The notes: generated by a model from the letters alone, not told the origin. Numbered from the stretch's first letter, positions 7,546 through 16,091 are shown. The stretch is DNA of 64,000 bases from an uncultured Eubacterium sp. (GCA_910584595.1 CAJUBQ010000007.1:1-64000); one strand, 5' to 3'. Made by a program: numbers and translations.

Positions 7546-8300
7546 TTACAACTTTTGGAGTTTTTTGAACCCTGATAAAACGTAGCCCTCTATTATTTTA
7601 ATAAATGACCGCGCTTTTTTTACAGTTTCGAGGGATTCTACGAAACTGCTAAATATTATACTTGCCTGTATTTGCTGCCCAATGCCAAATCCGGGTTTCC
7701 TGTGCGCTTGCAGACCGGTAACAGGAAAAGGATTTACCACTGTATGGGAGCAGCGTCATAGCACTGTAGGCTATGCATTCCAGATTTACCAGATGCTCAA
7801 TGCCCTCACGGCTGCGTACACGGTATTCCTCCAATGACCAAAATGTTTTGATTTCATAGTATGATATTTCAATGTTCCAGCGCAGTGAATAACAGGCAAG
7901 CGTCAGGAACTGTTTATTTTCTTTCTCATATCTACGTATGGTATCATCCTCACTTCTGCTGTAGTCTAAAATGATACTTTCCGGGTTTTTAGCACAAAAG
8001 AAAAGCCTGCGGCTGCCATTTTCGCTTTTGGGTAACGTGACAATGGCATAAACCATCCGTTCTCCCCATAACCTAATGAGCACCGGCCGCACGTCTGTCT
8101 TCCAATCTCCTGTTTTTGGGGATTCGAGCACGAAATCTTCTGGTGACAGACGTTCCCCGTATTTCTTTGGGCGGCCACGCTTCCCTGTGCGTTTAGGCGG
8201 GAGGTGCAAAGCGTACGGAACGAAAAATATCCAGCTCCAGTATGGAAACGACGATAAGGAACAGATTCCTGGCAGTGGATTTTGCTGCATCCGAAAAATA
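7546..8300 (-). pseudogene. Broken IS4-type transposase remnant
   Basis: The frame 8300-7649 contains typical IS4-family pieces: KRGRPKKYGERLSPEDF, WKTDVRPVLIRLWGERMVYA, and RWNIEISYYEIKTFWSLEEY followed by RVRSREGIEHLVNLECIAYSA (the C-terminal catalytic glutamate region). It ends too early. The expected C-terminus (IGQQIQASIIFSSFVESLET, then KARSFIKIIEGY) continues in another frame to 7546, so there is a frameshift near 7700. The N-terminal DDE part is missing and the left end of homology runs into a palindromic repeat. It is dead DNA separating the cargo cassette from the mobility genes. Confidence 0.75.
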
Positions 8301-8312
8301 TTCAATGAACGA

Positions 8313-8391
8313 CCCCGCAGCAAGCTGCGGGGTATCAAAAGACCAACCTCGCTTTGCTCGGTATAAGCTTGCTGCGCAGCAGAGCTGCGGG
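8313..8391. repeat. GC-rich palindromic repeat unit (REP-like)
   Basis: ACCCCGCAGC and GCTGCGGGGT form a perfect 10-bp inverted repeat with a 2-nt loop at 8313-8334. A related half, GCTGCGCAGCAGAGCTGCGGGG (8371-8392), follows. This is much richer in G+C than its surroundings and resembles dispersed palindromic repeats common in Lachnospiraceae. It borders the transposase remnant. Nothing else is seen up to 8578. Confidence 0.5.
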
Positions 8392-8578
8392 GAATTAAAC
8401 CCTATTTGAGATTAAAATAAGCTCTCAACCTGTCCAAGGCAGAATAATAAGCGGTAGATACAAACTCATCTTCTTTCGTATTTTTTTGTTTGATTGCATA
8501 AATTATACTAGAAAAAGATGGATTTGTATTTTTATTTTTGTAAAAAGTTGTAAACTGGTGTAAGAACAACAAACTTGT

Positions 8579-9007
8579 CTAAAATCCATCATCAAATAAT
8601 CCCTTAAAACTATTCTCACTATCATGCCCTTGCGCCGATGATTCAATATTACGGAATACACTTTCCAGCGTTTCATTCAAATTTTCATTACTTGATGCCC
8701 TTTCTTTCATATTACAAAAAAGTTCACTCGGCATAATAAAATATCCCTTTGTCTGCACTAGATCTTCTCTCGCTTCCTCCGCTTCCTCATCAGCCAGCCT
8801 GGCATAATCAAATCCGGTATTTCCTGCTTCTGCTTCCCCTGCGTTCACATACTTTACAAAATTCTCTGAAATATATCGATAAAACAACATCCCTAACACA
8901 TACTGTTTAAAATCCCATCCGTCTACGCTGCCCCTAAGATCATTCGCCATATTCCATATTGTACGGTGAAGTTCATCCCTCTCCTGTTCTTTTTTGTTGT
9001 CAATCAT
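8579..9007 (-). pseudogene. Truncated type I DNA methyltransferase (HsdM N-terminal domain only)
   Basis: 142 aa. The sequence matches the N-terminal helical domain of HsdM: ELHRTIWNMANDLRGSVDGW, FKQYVLGMLFYRYISENF, GYFIMPSELFCNM, then NLNETLESVFRNIESSAQG and FKGLFDDGF. Full HsdM is about 500 aa with the SAM-binding and NPPY motifs; here the frame stops right after the helical domain. The SD and start look intact, so a truncated peptide could be made, but it cannot methylate DNA. No hsdS or hsdR is nearby. It is probably a relic of a restriction cargo cut by the rearrangement that brought the transposase remnant. Confidence 0.8.
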
Positions 9008-9148
9008 CCGACAACCTCCTCTGTATAATTTTCCAAGATAATTATACTACGAAACACCCGAAATGTCATTTAAATTCTCTTGAAATTGCATACAAATCAC
9101 AAATGGAGCATATAGCATGCCCACTCATTTCATTCGTGTTTCATAAAT

Positions 9149-10510
9149 TCACAACTCATGCTGCCAATAGTTCTTCTCCATTTGCTCCGTTTTAGCTATT
9201 TTTCTTTGACGATTATATTCCATCGCCCTTACCCTTGCCTCTTCCATTTTTTGCTTCATAGATTTTGGTGTAGAAAATTTTACAAATTCCTCATTCAAAC
9301 CTTTTGATATCACAAATTGCTCCAGCTTTTGAAAACGGCCATGAATGTCTTTTATTCGATTCTCTAAAGCAGCTATTTTCTTCTCATATGTTTCCAATAA
9401 ATAATTTCTTGATACTGCCCGGTCAAAAGCATCCAATATCTGCACCCAGTCCTTTTTCTTCACCTTGACATATTCCTCTTTAGAGAAAAAACTATTCATT
9501 TGTACGGCCGCACTTTTCATCTTTTTTATTTCTGGTTTCACTTCCTTTGAAATAACATTTAACGTTTCTGCTCTTAAATCATGTTTGGCAAGTATTTTCT
9601 GTCTATCTTTTTCTTTTGTCTCCAGTTCTTCTATCTGATTCAGCAATTTCTCCCCCTGTAATACCATTTCTTGATTACACATCTTTATTTCCTGTGCCTG
9701 TTCATACAATTTTGATACCTGGCATTCCAAATCTTCGTTATGATTTTCCAGCAATTCGTTATTCTGTTCCAATGCTTCTGCCTGCTGTTCTAATGTATCT
9801 ACTTTTTGCATGATCGACTTATATTTTGGCAACGAATAATTATCTCTCTTTATTCCAAGTACTTCTATTTCAATCCCATGTTCTTTACAAAGTTCTGTCA
9901 GATAGCTTCTTTCTCTCTCCTGCCATGCAACTGTTTCATTTTTTGTCTTACTGACTGCTTTTGCAAATCCCATCTGCTGTAACGCTTTTGTCAGGCTGTT
10001 CCTTGTCTCCATCCCATTCTTATATCCATGCGCGACAGGGATATAGTCAATATGCAAATGCGGAGTTGCCTCATCCATATGTAATACACAATTAAAAAGA
10101 TACAGGTTCGGATTCCTGCTTTGAAATGTTTTGGCATACTCTTCCAAAACCTGAACTGCAGTCTTGGCATCTGCTGTAAGTTTTCCATTTTGATCAATTA
10201 CACCTGTATCTTCCATATTTCCAATCTGCACAACATTCTCATAAAACGCCTTTTCACCATTACCAGAGTTTTTTATTTCGCTGATATAGTCCCCTTTTTG
10301 TCTATCTTTCCTCTTCTGTCTGGCATTGTATGCCCTTAATGATTCCCCAAAACATTTTTCATACGCTTCTGTAAGATCTTCTTTTATATATGTTCGATTC
10401 CATCCGATCCTGGCAGTATCCACATTGTCTGCAACAAAATCCCGATTATTATGCCTGATGCTGCCCTTTCCTTTTGGAAATGATATTGTTTTTCCTGCTA
10501 TGGTATTCAC
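9149..10510 (-). CDS. MobV-family relaxase (plasmid recombination/mobilization protein)
   Basis: 453 aa. N-terminal relaxase domain: NNRDFVADNVDTARIGWNRT, then the histidine motif HMDEATPHLHIDYIP with His144, His151 and His153, the metal site of MobV/Pre enzymes. A long coiled coil follows (about 215-310, rich in E, Q, L, N) and a basic C-terminus. MobV nicks oriT and stays attached to the 5' end to start conjugative transfer using another element's secretion system. The start is GTG at 10510 behind GGAAGG. A large inverted repeat just upstream (10573-10612) is the likely oriT. Length and motifs look intact, so the element is probably mobilizable. Confidence 0.9.
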   Translation of the reverse strand: MNTIAGKTISFPKGKGSIRHNNRDFVADNVDTARIGWNRTYIKEDLTEAYEKCFGESLRAYNARQKRKDRQKGDYISEIKNSGNGEKAFYENVVQIGNMEDTGVIDQNGKLTADAKTAVQVLEEYAKTFQSRNPNLYLFNCVLHMDEATPHLHIDYIPVAHGYKNGMETRNSLTKALQQMGFAKAVSKTKNETVAWQERERSYLTELCKEHGIEIEVLGIKRDNYSLPKYKSIMQKVDTLEQQAEALEQNNELLENHNEDLECQVSKLYEQAQEIKMCNQEMVLQGEKLLNQIEELETKEKDRQKILAKHDLRAETLNVISKEVKPEIKKMKSAAVQMNSFFSKEEYVKVKKKDWVQILDAFDRAVSRNYLLETYEKKIAALENRIKDIHGRFQKLEQFVISKGLNEEFVKFSTPKSMKQKMEEARVRAMEYNRQRKIAKTEQMEKNYWQHEL

Positions 10511-10572
10511 CTATCCCTTCCGAATTTTACTATTTTTTTCTTTTGCAGTTTTGTTACTTTTTCCAAAAGTAA

Positions 10573-10612
10573 CGCCTTATTACTTCTGACACTGCGTATC
10601 AGAAGTAAGGCG
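10573..10612. other. Candidate oriT inverted repeat upstream of mobV
   Basis: CGCCTTATTACTTCTGA (10573-10589) and TCAGAAGTAAGGCG (10599-10612) form a 14-bp inverted repeat with a 3-nt bulge in the left arm and a 9-nt loop. MobV elements typically have the nick region just upstream of mob in such a hairpin. The next bases to about 10660 (TTACGTTTCTGGCAATTTCG) may hold the nick site; this cannot be fixed by eye. Confidence 0.5.
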
Positions 10613-10689
10613 CTCTGCGAGGCTGTTCTGACTTACGTTTCTGGCAATTTCGAAAATATATCCACCCCGCTTAAGTACATATGCATGCC

Positions 10690-10841
10690 CGTTTACACGC
10701 TCTGTTTACAAATACTCTTTTTCTAAATCCTCGTTTGCACTGTTTACAATTCCATCAAAACGCGTATTTGCGAGCTTTCTGTGTAAACAGCTCTGTTTCC
10801 TAACCTGTAAACGATACCTTGTAAACAGAATTTGTAAACAG
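10690..10841. repeat. Seven-copy TGTTTACA iteron-like array
   Basis: GTTTACA occurs at 10691, 10703 (as TGTTTACA) and 10740 (as CTGTTTACA). The opposite orientation follows: TGTAAACAG at 10782, 10820 and 10833 and TGTAAAC at 10806. Three copies in one orientation face four in the other around about 10765. The array sits right after the VapE-like gene and before the relaxase, as iterons or initiator sites for the primase/helicase would. It accounts for the non-coding stretch 10511-10868 together with the oriT repeat. Confidence 0.55.
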
Positions 10842-10868
10842 CGCCTAAAAAACTTTTTATCTTCCAGT

Positions 10869-12254
10869 TTATTTATTTTGAACAGGCATTCCCTTTTCTT
10901 TTTCAAAAGGCACTGCCGTACTATCTGATAGCTTTTGAAATCCTTTCTTATCAATCACTTTCCGCCATCCTCTTTGTGTACCATATTCTGCAAATCTGTG
11001 TGATGAAATCTTTTCCCATCCGACTATACTATGATTCATGATATTATTAATTTCTTTCAGCTCCCAGTCTTTTGGTGTGTCATACTCATGATGAAACGCT
11101 TCTTTATATATCATAATGCTGCACACATATTGATCCGACAGTTCATCAAGCCATAACTGAATGACACCCACTTTTGCGTCCTCTGGCATAAATTCTTTCT
11201 GCAATTCTTTTAAATATCCTTCTGTATCCTTAGACAGCTTCAATTTGCAGAAACCTCTCCGATATAGTTCCATTGCTTCGGCCCACGCCTGCCTGATATA
11301 TTCTCTTGCATCCCTTTCATCCTCCAGAATATGCTTCTCAACTCTTTCAGGATGTACCAGTACAGGAGCAAACCGCCGGTTTCCTGTCCGATCAAGCGGC
11401 AGAAAATCTAAACTATTAGACGTCCCTACAAATACACACTGCCTTGGCCTGTCCTCCGGATGTGTTTCATATGGAATTTTGTACGTCTCTTTCTGTCTAC
11501 TGATGAATGATTTTATATCCTCAATGCTTTTAGCATTCACTGTTGCAATCATTTCAGACATTTCAATAATCCAATGCCCCTGCATCTTCCGATAAACATT
11601 ATCATCATCCATCCGCTTCAGATCATCAGAAAACCATTCATCTTTGATGGCAAGAAAACGAAAAAACGTAGATTTACCTGCACCCTGACCTCCCACAAGG
11701 CATACCATAATCTCAAATTTGCATCCTGGCTCATATACCCGGCTAATTGCTGCAAGCATCAGTAAACGCATTATTTCTTTCGTATAATTATTCTCGTCCG
11801 CTCCCAGATAAAGAGGCAAGAGATTGTCGATACGCGGCTGTCCATCCCATTTTAATTGCTCCAAATACTCCCGGATAGGATGATATTTATTTTCACTGGC
11901 TATGATATTCAACGCCTTATTGATAATACGCTCATTTTTCAATCCGTAATTTCTTTCGAGATACCAATGAATCTGATACATATCCGTATCTGTCACACTG
12001 GGAGATGACCGCTGCCATCCCAAATTCCCAACAACATCTATTTTTCCCGATAACTCATTTTTTCTGATCGCGCCTTTCAAAACCGGATCTCGATGAAACA
12101 CAACCATGCAATTATTAATGGTCTGGCAGGTATACCCTTTATCACTCTTTTCTAAATCAAAACGCACATCGTCTACGCTGCTCATTTCCACATCCAGTAC
12201 TTCCCCGATCTGCATCCATGATTCGTTTTCCACAATTTCTGACTCTTTCTGCAA
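10869..12254 (-). CDS. VapE-family helicase/primase-associated ATPase
   Basis: 461 aa. Walker A is GGQGAGKST at about 188-196. Downstream, HWIIEMSEM (Walker B-like) and CVFVGTSNSLDFLPLDRTGNRRFAPV (split as CVFVGTSNSLDFLPL and DRTGNRRFAPV) are the signature of virulence-associated E proteins (PF05272), helicase-like replication proteins of phage satellites and integrative elements. The start is a TTG at 12254 supported by GGAAGGTGG six bases upstream, overlapping the primase gene by 98 nt. Acts with the CHC2 primase to replicate the excised element (inference from pairing). Intact. Confidence 0.88.
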   Translation of the reverse strand: MQKESEIVENESWMQIGEVLDVEMSSVDDVRFDLEKSDKGYTCQTINNCMVVFHRDPVLKGAIRKNELSGKIDVVGNLGWQRSSPSVTDTDMYQIHWYLERNYGLKNERIINKALNIIASENKYHPIREYLEQLKWDGQPRIDNLLPLYLGADENNYTKEIMRLLMLAAISRVYEPGCKFEIMVCLVGGQGAGKSTFFRFLAIKDEWFSDDLKRMDDDNVYRKMQGHWIIEMSEMIATVNAKSIEDIKSFISRQKETYKIPYETHPEDRPRQCVFVGTSNSLDFLPLDRTGNRRFAPVLVHPERVEKHILEDERDAREYIRQAWAEAMELYRRGFCKLKLSKDTEGYLKELQKEFMPEDAKVGVIQLWLDELSDQYVCSIMIYKEAFHHEYDTPKDWELKEINNIMNHSIVGWEKISSHRFAEYGTQRGWRKVIDKKGFQKLSDSTAVPFEKEKGMPVQNK

Positions 12255-12840
12255 CTTTTTCCACCTTCCTTCTGCCTTTCATAAACAATTCCTGCTTCTC
12301 CTCAGTGCTGCCCATGCAAAGAATATCCAGCCAATAATTTATAATTGGTTCAGAATGAAGCAGACTGGCATAATCTTCTGAAAAAATAATATCTATCGGC
12401 TGATCTTTTAAGAAACAGCCTGCCTGTTCAATTTGCTCTAGCCTTTCTTTCAATATATCAATCGTCTGACTACACCACCTTTTGAATCGTTCCTTGATTT
12501 TTATAATCCTTGCCTGTTCTTCATTTTTTCTTCTGATACGTTCTTTTTCCTTTTTATTCAGCTTTGCATGCTTCCCTGCCTGAATTGGCAATTGAAAATT
12601 ATCTATCAATTTTAACGCTGCCTCATACTGTGAAAGCCCAAACATACGTGATACATAATCCACTGCATCTCCACCCACTCCGCAGGCAAAACAGTGGTAA
12701 TTGTTACCTATCTTCATGCTTGGATGTTTATCATCATGGAACGGGCAGCAGGTCATTCCATTCCTTTTGACCTGTATACCATAATATTCTGCCACCTGCC
12801 TTGCAGTCAGATGTTCCTTTACATCACTAAAAATAGACAA
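12157..12840 (-). CDS. CHC2 zinc-finger primase-like protein
   Basis: The DnaG-type zinc finger is complete: CPFHDDKHPSMKI and YHCFACGVGGDAVDYV give a Cys-x2-His...Cys-x2-Cys site, preceded by the usual YYGIQVKRNGMTC. I chose the TTG at 12840 (227 aa) because GGAG lies eight bases upstream; an ATG at 12885 gives 15 more residues without an SD. The rest is helical and lacks the Toprim catalytic domain, so it probably recognises templates and works with the VapE-like protein, whose gene it overlaps. The Cys residues are intact. Confidence 0.82.
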   Translation of the reverse strand: MSIFSDVKEHLTARQVAEYYGIQVKRNGMTCCPFHDDKHPSMKIGNNYHCFACGVGGDAVDYVSRMFGLSQYEAALKLIDNFQLPIQAGKHAKLNKKEKERIRRKNEEQARIIKIKERFKRWCSQTIDILKERLEQIEQAGCFLKDQPIDIIFSEDYASLLHSEPIINYWLDILCMGSTEEKQELFMKGRRKVEKVAERVRNCGKRIMDADRGSTGCGNEQRRRCAF

Positions 12841-12930
12841 AATACTGGCTCCTTTCTTTAATTTTGAGGTACAAAAGCAGTCCATAAAAATTTATAGAAA
12901 TTGCTTTTATACCATTGTCGAAAGATCGAA

Positions 12931-12971
12931 GCTTTGCTATACTGTATTTGCGAGATAGAGTATAGCAAAGC
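12931..12971. terminator. 13-bp inverted repeat between integrase and primase genes
   Basis: GCTTTGCTATACT (12931-12943) and AGTATAGCAAAGC (12959-12971) are perfect 13-bp arms around a 15-nt loop, flanked by GAAAG/CTTTC. It follows the integrase stop. There is no strong T run on either strand, so it may be an attenuator or protein-binding palindrome rather than a simple terminator. Confidence 0.4.
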
Positions 12972-12981
12972 CTGACTTTCA

Positions 12982-14091
12982 TTACTCAGAGATGCCCTTG
13001 TTACCAGCAGGGGCATTTTCCTTATCCTTGCTGCCATCTGCGACCAAATAATCCAATAGCGAAGCAACTTTTTTCTGTTCACTCGGATATAAATGTCCAT
13101 ATGTATTGAGCGTGACCTTAATATCTTTGTGTCCTAACCGTTCCTTAATAATCAGCGGCTGCACTCCCTGCTTTATGAGGTATGCGCAATGGCTGTGTCT
13201 TAGGGAATGCACATCTATTTTCTTTACGCCTGCTTTATCGATATGCCTTTTCATGGTATGCTGTACCGCCTCTGCAACAACCGGAAACAGTCTTTCATTT
13301 TTAGGATACTGATACAGCCTATTCCAATAAGATTCTATTTCATTAGCTAAAAACACCGGAATTTCTATTGTCCTCACAGAATTGTCTGTCTTAGGTTCTG
13401 TAATGATATCCGTCCTGTTCATACGATAGTAAGTTTTTGTAATATGAATCTGACAATTCTCCAAATCAATATCTTCCATAGAAAGAGCAAGCATTTCACC
13501 TTCACGCATTCCCGTCCAAAACAAAAGCTGGAACATCAGATAAGAACGGCTTCCCTTTTCAAATGTCGCTATAAACTTCTGATACTCCTCATAAGTCCAG
13601 AACTCCAGCCGCCTCACATCTGAACGTCCTATCTTCTTTACCTTTTTACATGGATTGTTCCATAAATTATAAATTTTCTGTGCATGAGTGAATAATGCAG
13701 TTACTTGATTCTGCAGCATTCTCTGATAGCTTTCCGAAAATTTCTTGTTTCGGATTTCATTCTGCCACGCAATAATATCTGCCGGAGTGATCTCATTCAT
13801 TTTCTTCTCTCCGAGATAAGGAATTACATGAGACTGTATCATATACTGTTTATTCCGTTTTGAACGCTCTTTCAACTCACTGCTCTTGTCGTTAAAATAA
13901 ATATCCACAAAAGAAGTAACTGTCATATTCATATCAGCATTCGCCACACGTTTAAATTCACTTTCATAATCCTGTGCTTCCTTTTTTGTCCGGAAACCTC
14001 TTTTATATTTTTTCTTACGCTTTCCTGTCCAATCCTCATAATAGAATTGACAGTACCAACTTCCACGCTCTGCATCCTTATAAGCCGGCAT
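12982..14091 (-). CDS. int: Tyrosine recombinase, Tn916-like integrase
   Basis: 369 aa from the ATG at 14091 behind GAAGGGAG. The N-terminus (SWYCQFYYEDWTGKRKKKYK, then GFRTKKEAQDYE) is the AP2-like arm-binding domain of Tn916-type integrases. The catalytic tetrad is present: Arg in TGMREGEM (about 196), HSLRH (about 295-299), His in RLGHKD, and Tyr in TLNTYGHLYP (about 331). It catalyses excision and integration of element B and lies near the tuf junction, where attP-proximal integrases usually are. Arm sites TAGAAGCA at both element ends fit an N-terminal arm-binding domain. Intact. Confidence 0.95.
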   Translation of the reverse strand: MPAYKDAERGSWYCQFYYEDWTGKRKKKYKRGFRTKKEAQDYESEFKRVANADMNMTVTSFVDIYFNDKSSELKERSKRNKQYMIQSHVIPYLGEKKMNEITPADIIAWQNEIRNKKFSESYQRMLQNQVTALFTHAQKIYNLWNNPCKKVKKIGRSDVRRLEFWTYEEYQKFIATFEKGSRSYLMFQLLFWTGMREGEMLALSMEDIDLENCQIHITKTYYRMNRTDIITEPKTDNSVRTIEIPVFLANEIESYWNRLYQYPKNERLFPVVAEAVQHTMKRHIDKAGVKKIDVHSLRHSHCAYLIKQGVQPLIIKERLGHKDIKVTLNTYGHLYPSEQKKVASLLDYLVADGSKDKENAPAGNKGISE

Positions 14092-14108
14092 TCTAACCAC
14101 TCCCTTCT

Positions 14109-14312
14109 TTACGATACTGTTTCAATCTGCTTATTGTTGCCATAAAACTTTGTTTCCCAAAATGCTCTCGGAACTCTGCCGGAAATTACGATAAATCCAG
14201 CCGCTTTCAATTCCTGATTCAGCTCCTTAATGATTTTGTAGGCATATCCTTTGGAAATACCCAACTCTTTCGAAATATCCTCGGCATACATCATGTATCG
14301 ATTATCTTTCAT
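14109..14312 (-). CDS. Small HTH protein, probable excisionase/regulator
   Basis: 67 aa from the ATG at 14312, placed behind GGAGGTGAGAGG; the upstream ATG at 14342 has no SD. It contains an HTH reading YAEDISKELGISKGYAYKII, then KELNQELKAAGFIVISGRVP and FWETKFYG, a form common in ICE proteins next to integrases. It ends 17 nt before the integrase start and is likely co-transcribed. Excisionase function is inferred from position and size; a repressor or activator role is possible. Confidence 0.7.
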   Translation of the reverse strand: MKDNRYMMYAEDISKELGISKGYAYKIIKELNQELKAAGFIVISGRVPRAFWETKFYGNNKQIETVS

Positions 14313-14529
14313 CCTCTCACCTCCGTTCTTGATAATATTCAAGATATAATTGTTTATTATTTATATCTTGTCTTCGTATTTATCATACATGTAGTCCTAT
14401 ATATTGTCAATCTATTTTTGTTGATATTTTTATATCTTTGTGATAAAATATTTCTTGACAAAAAAAGAAAGGCAGTGTATAGCCGAACGATAAAAAACAC
14501 GCCTCTTTCCTTGATGGTGACCGAGTATA

Positions 14530-14607
14530 TTTTACTTACGGGAACCCTGTCAAGGCTAAATTGAACGAGCTTTCAGCCCGGCCTTGACAGGGTTCCCGTA
14601 AGTAAAA
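14530..14607. repeat. Perfect 27-bp-arm hairpin
   Basis: Arms 14530-14556 and 14581-14607 are exact reverse complements over 27 bases, with a 24-nt loop. The right arm starts GCCTTGACAGGGTTCCCG. Outside the arms GGTGAC on the left (14516-14521) and GTCACC on the right (14612-14617) also pair. It lies between the divergent excisionase-like gene and the DUF6076 gene, in a 426-bp non-coding stretch (14313-14738). It could be a single-strand origin, a bidirectional terminator or a recombinase target. Confidence 0.85.
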
Positions 14608-14738
14608 TTGATGTCACCCAAGCCAAAGAAAGAGAAAATATAGGCTAAACAACCTCTGTATTCATTATATTTACTGAGGTTGATCGGATTTGGAATATAT
14701 AAAGTTGACACTGCCAAATCAACAAAGGGGGCAACCAC

Positions 14739-15959
14739 ATGAATCTTTATTCTATCAACACAATAAAACAGGGACTTTCATTCTCTCCACTTATATACAG
14801 TATCAGAAAATCGGACTATTCCGAATCACTTATATTAACTTACAACGGCACAGATGACAATACCCACCAAGAAATTTTAGGAACCAACCGTTCCATGCTG
14901 TCTAACTGGATGGAAATCCTCGATTACGATACAGAAGATAAGGAAACCCTTGGAAAAACATTTGATTTGCTGTTATCGTCTGTTCATCCATTTGAAATAC
15001 AGCCGAATATGCAGAATGATAACTTAAAAACACATATAGACAATTTTATTAATGGTTTTAAAAGCAGTGCCTTTAGCGATACCGCAAGTTCTGTTTTGGA
15101 CATATTAAAAGAGTGCTTTGATCCGTACCCTGTACTTGCCTATCTTTATCCGCACTACTATACGTTGCTGCATTCATTATCTCTATACACTGAAAAAGAA
15201 TGTTCTTATGAGGAGATCAAGTCACAGTTTACAGAAAAAATATCTGTTCTGCTACAAGAGCTACAACATCTAAAGTCTTCTTACGAAAAAGCAAGGAAAT
15301 ATACTCAATCTGTATTGATTGACCCATATGCTGATAAAACTTCTATACAAAGCACTACTTCAGCAGCCTTATATCACTCCTACTGTAAATTGCTGAATAA
15401 AACCGATTTTTATACAACGGCATTTGATTTTCCGATTGCAGGTGATTATTTAAAGAATATTTTGTGTAATGACACCCCCTCATGGAGTTCTTATTTTGGA
15501 TTATTTTCAGAAAAGCTGATGGATGCGGATACGCAAGATTATCCCATCACTTCATTCGCGCAGTTTCTCCATATTGGACTATCCATTATGATGTCTGATG
15601 AAATGGTGGTCCGGAAATGTAAATTATGTAACGGTTATTTTCAGACCAAGCACTCTTCTGATCAGATGTATTGCAACCGTATTTATAAAAATACCTCTGC
15701 AACCTGTAGCGAAGTAGGCGTTAGGAAAACTTATAAAGAAAAACTGTTCCAGCACCCAATTCATCAGGAATTTACCAAGTCCTACAATAAACTTTACGGA
15801 CGCATCCGGCGTGGCAAAGTTCCAAATGATACGCCATTAATGGATGAGTTGAAAAAGCTGCATGATGAATACACGAAAAAATATGAAAATACGCATAAGA
15901 AAGACAGAGAAGCCGTCTGGAAAGAATACATTCAGAAAAACAAAGAACTTCTTGGATAA
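14739..15959 (+). CDS. DUF6076-like protein, Cys-rich C-terminus
   Basis: 406 aa, the only plus-strand gene of element B. The C-terminal third has a zinc-ribbon-like pattern, VRKCKLCNGYFQTKHSSDQM then YCNRIYKNTSATC, followed by YNKLYGRIRRGK and a charged helical tail. This matches proteins annotated as DUF6076, common beside integrases of Clostridia elements (memory-based). The N-terminal 280 residues are unremarkable helices. AAGGGGG precedes the ATG. It sits between the 27-bp hairpin and the right element end. The function is unknown; nucleic acid binding is a guess from the Cys pattern. Confidence 0.7.
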   Translation: MNLYSINTIKQGLSFSPLIYSIRKSDYSESLILTYNGTDDNTHQEILGTNRSMLSNWMEILDYDTEDKETLGKTFDLLLSSVHPFEIQPNMQNDNLKTHIDNFINGFKSSAFSDTASSVLDILKECFDPYPVLAYLYPHYYTLLHSLSLYTEKECSYEEIKSQFTEKISVLLQELQHLKSSYEKARKYTQSVLIDPYADKTSIQSTTSAALYHSYCKLLNKTDFYTTAFDFPIAGDYLKNILCNDTPSWSSYFGLFSEKLMDADTQDYPITSFAQFLHIGLSIMMSDEMVVRKCKLCNGYFQTKHSSDQMYCNRIYKNTSATCSEVGVRKTYKEKLFQHPIHQEFTKSYNKLYGRIRRGKVPNDTPLMDELKKLHDEYTKKYENTHKKDREAVWKEYIQKNKELLG

Positions 15960-15972
15960 TATCGCCCCATCA

Positions 15973-16030
15973 TAGAAGCACAATTCTACAACTTATCATT
16001 TCTCGAATATTTTAGAAGCATTATAGAATC
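15973..16030. repeat. Right arm-type repeats TAGAAGCA of element B
   Basis: TAGAAGCA at 15973-15980 and 16013-16020, with a variant TAGAATCA 11 bp further on at 16024-16031. The pair TTTAGAAGCATTATAGAATC parallels the left-end pair at 2524-2544. These are probable integrase arm sites. Confidence 0.6.
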
Positions 16031-16065
16031 ACAAACAGCTTACAAAGCTGCTTTTCATTTAAAAA

Positions 16066-16091
16066 GGGTTCCGGAGAAATCTCCGAAACCC
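16066..16091 (-). terminator. Terminator of tuf, supplied by element B
   Basis: GGGTTCCGGAG and CTCCGAAACCC form an 11-bp stem (one mismatch) with an AAAT loop. On the minus strand it is followed by TTTTTAAAT. It ends the tuf transcript, yet lies inside element B, left of the crossover core. Confidence 0.85.

Noticed and set aside
7649..8338. Intact transposase gene as a source of current mobility
   Set aside because: The frame lacks its N-terminal part and its C-terminus lies in another frame, so it is a remnant.
10690..10841. Iteron array considered as a CRISPR array
   Set aside because: Repeats are 7-9 bases, in both orientations and irregularly spaced, and no cas genes are present.
10706..10954. 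82-aa minus-strand frame overlapping the end of the VapE-like gene
   Set aside because: It lies in the iteron array and a different frame of the vapE 3' end, with no SD and a random, basic composition.
12858..13100. 80-aa minus-strand frame between integrase and primase
   Set aside because: It runs through the integrase 3' end and the inverted repeat, with no SD or recognisable content.
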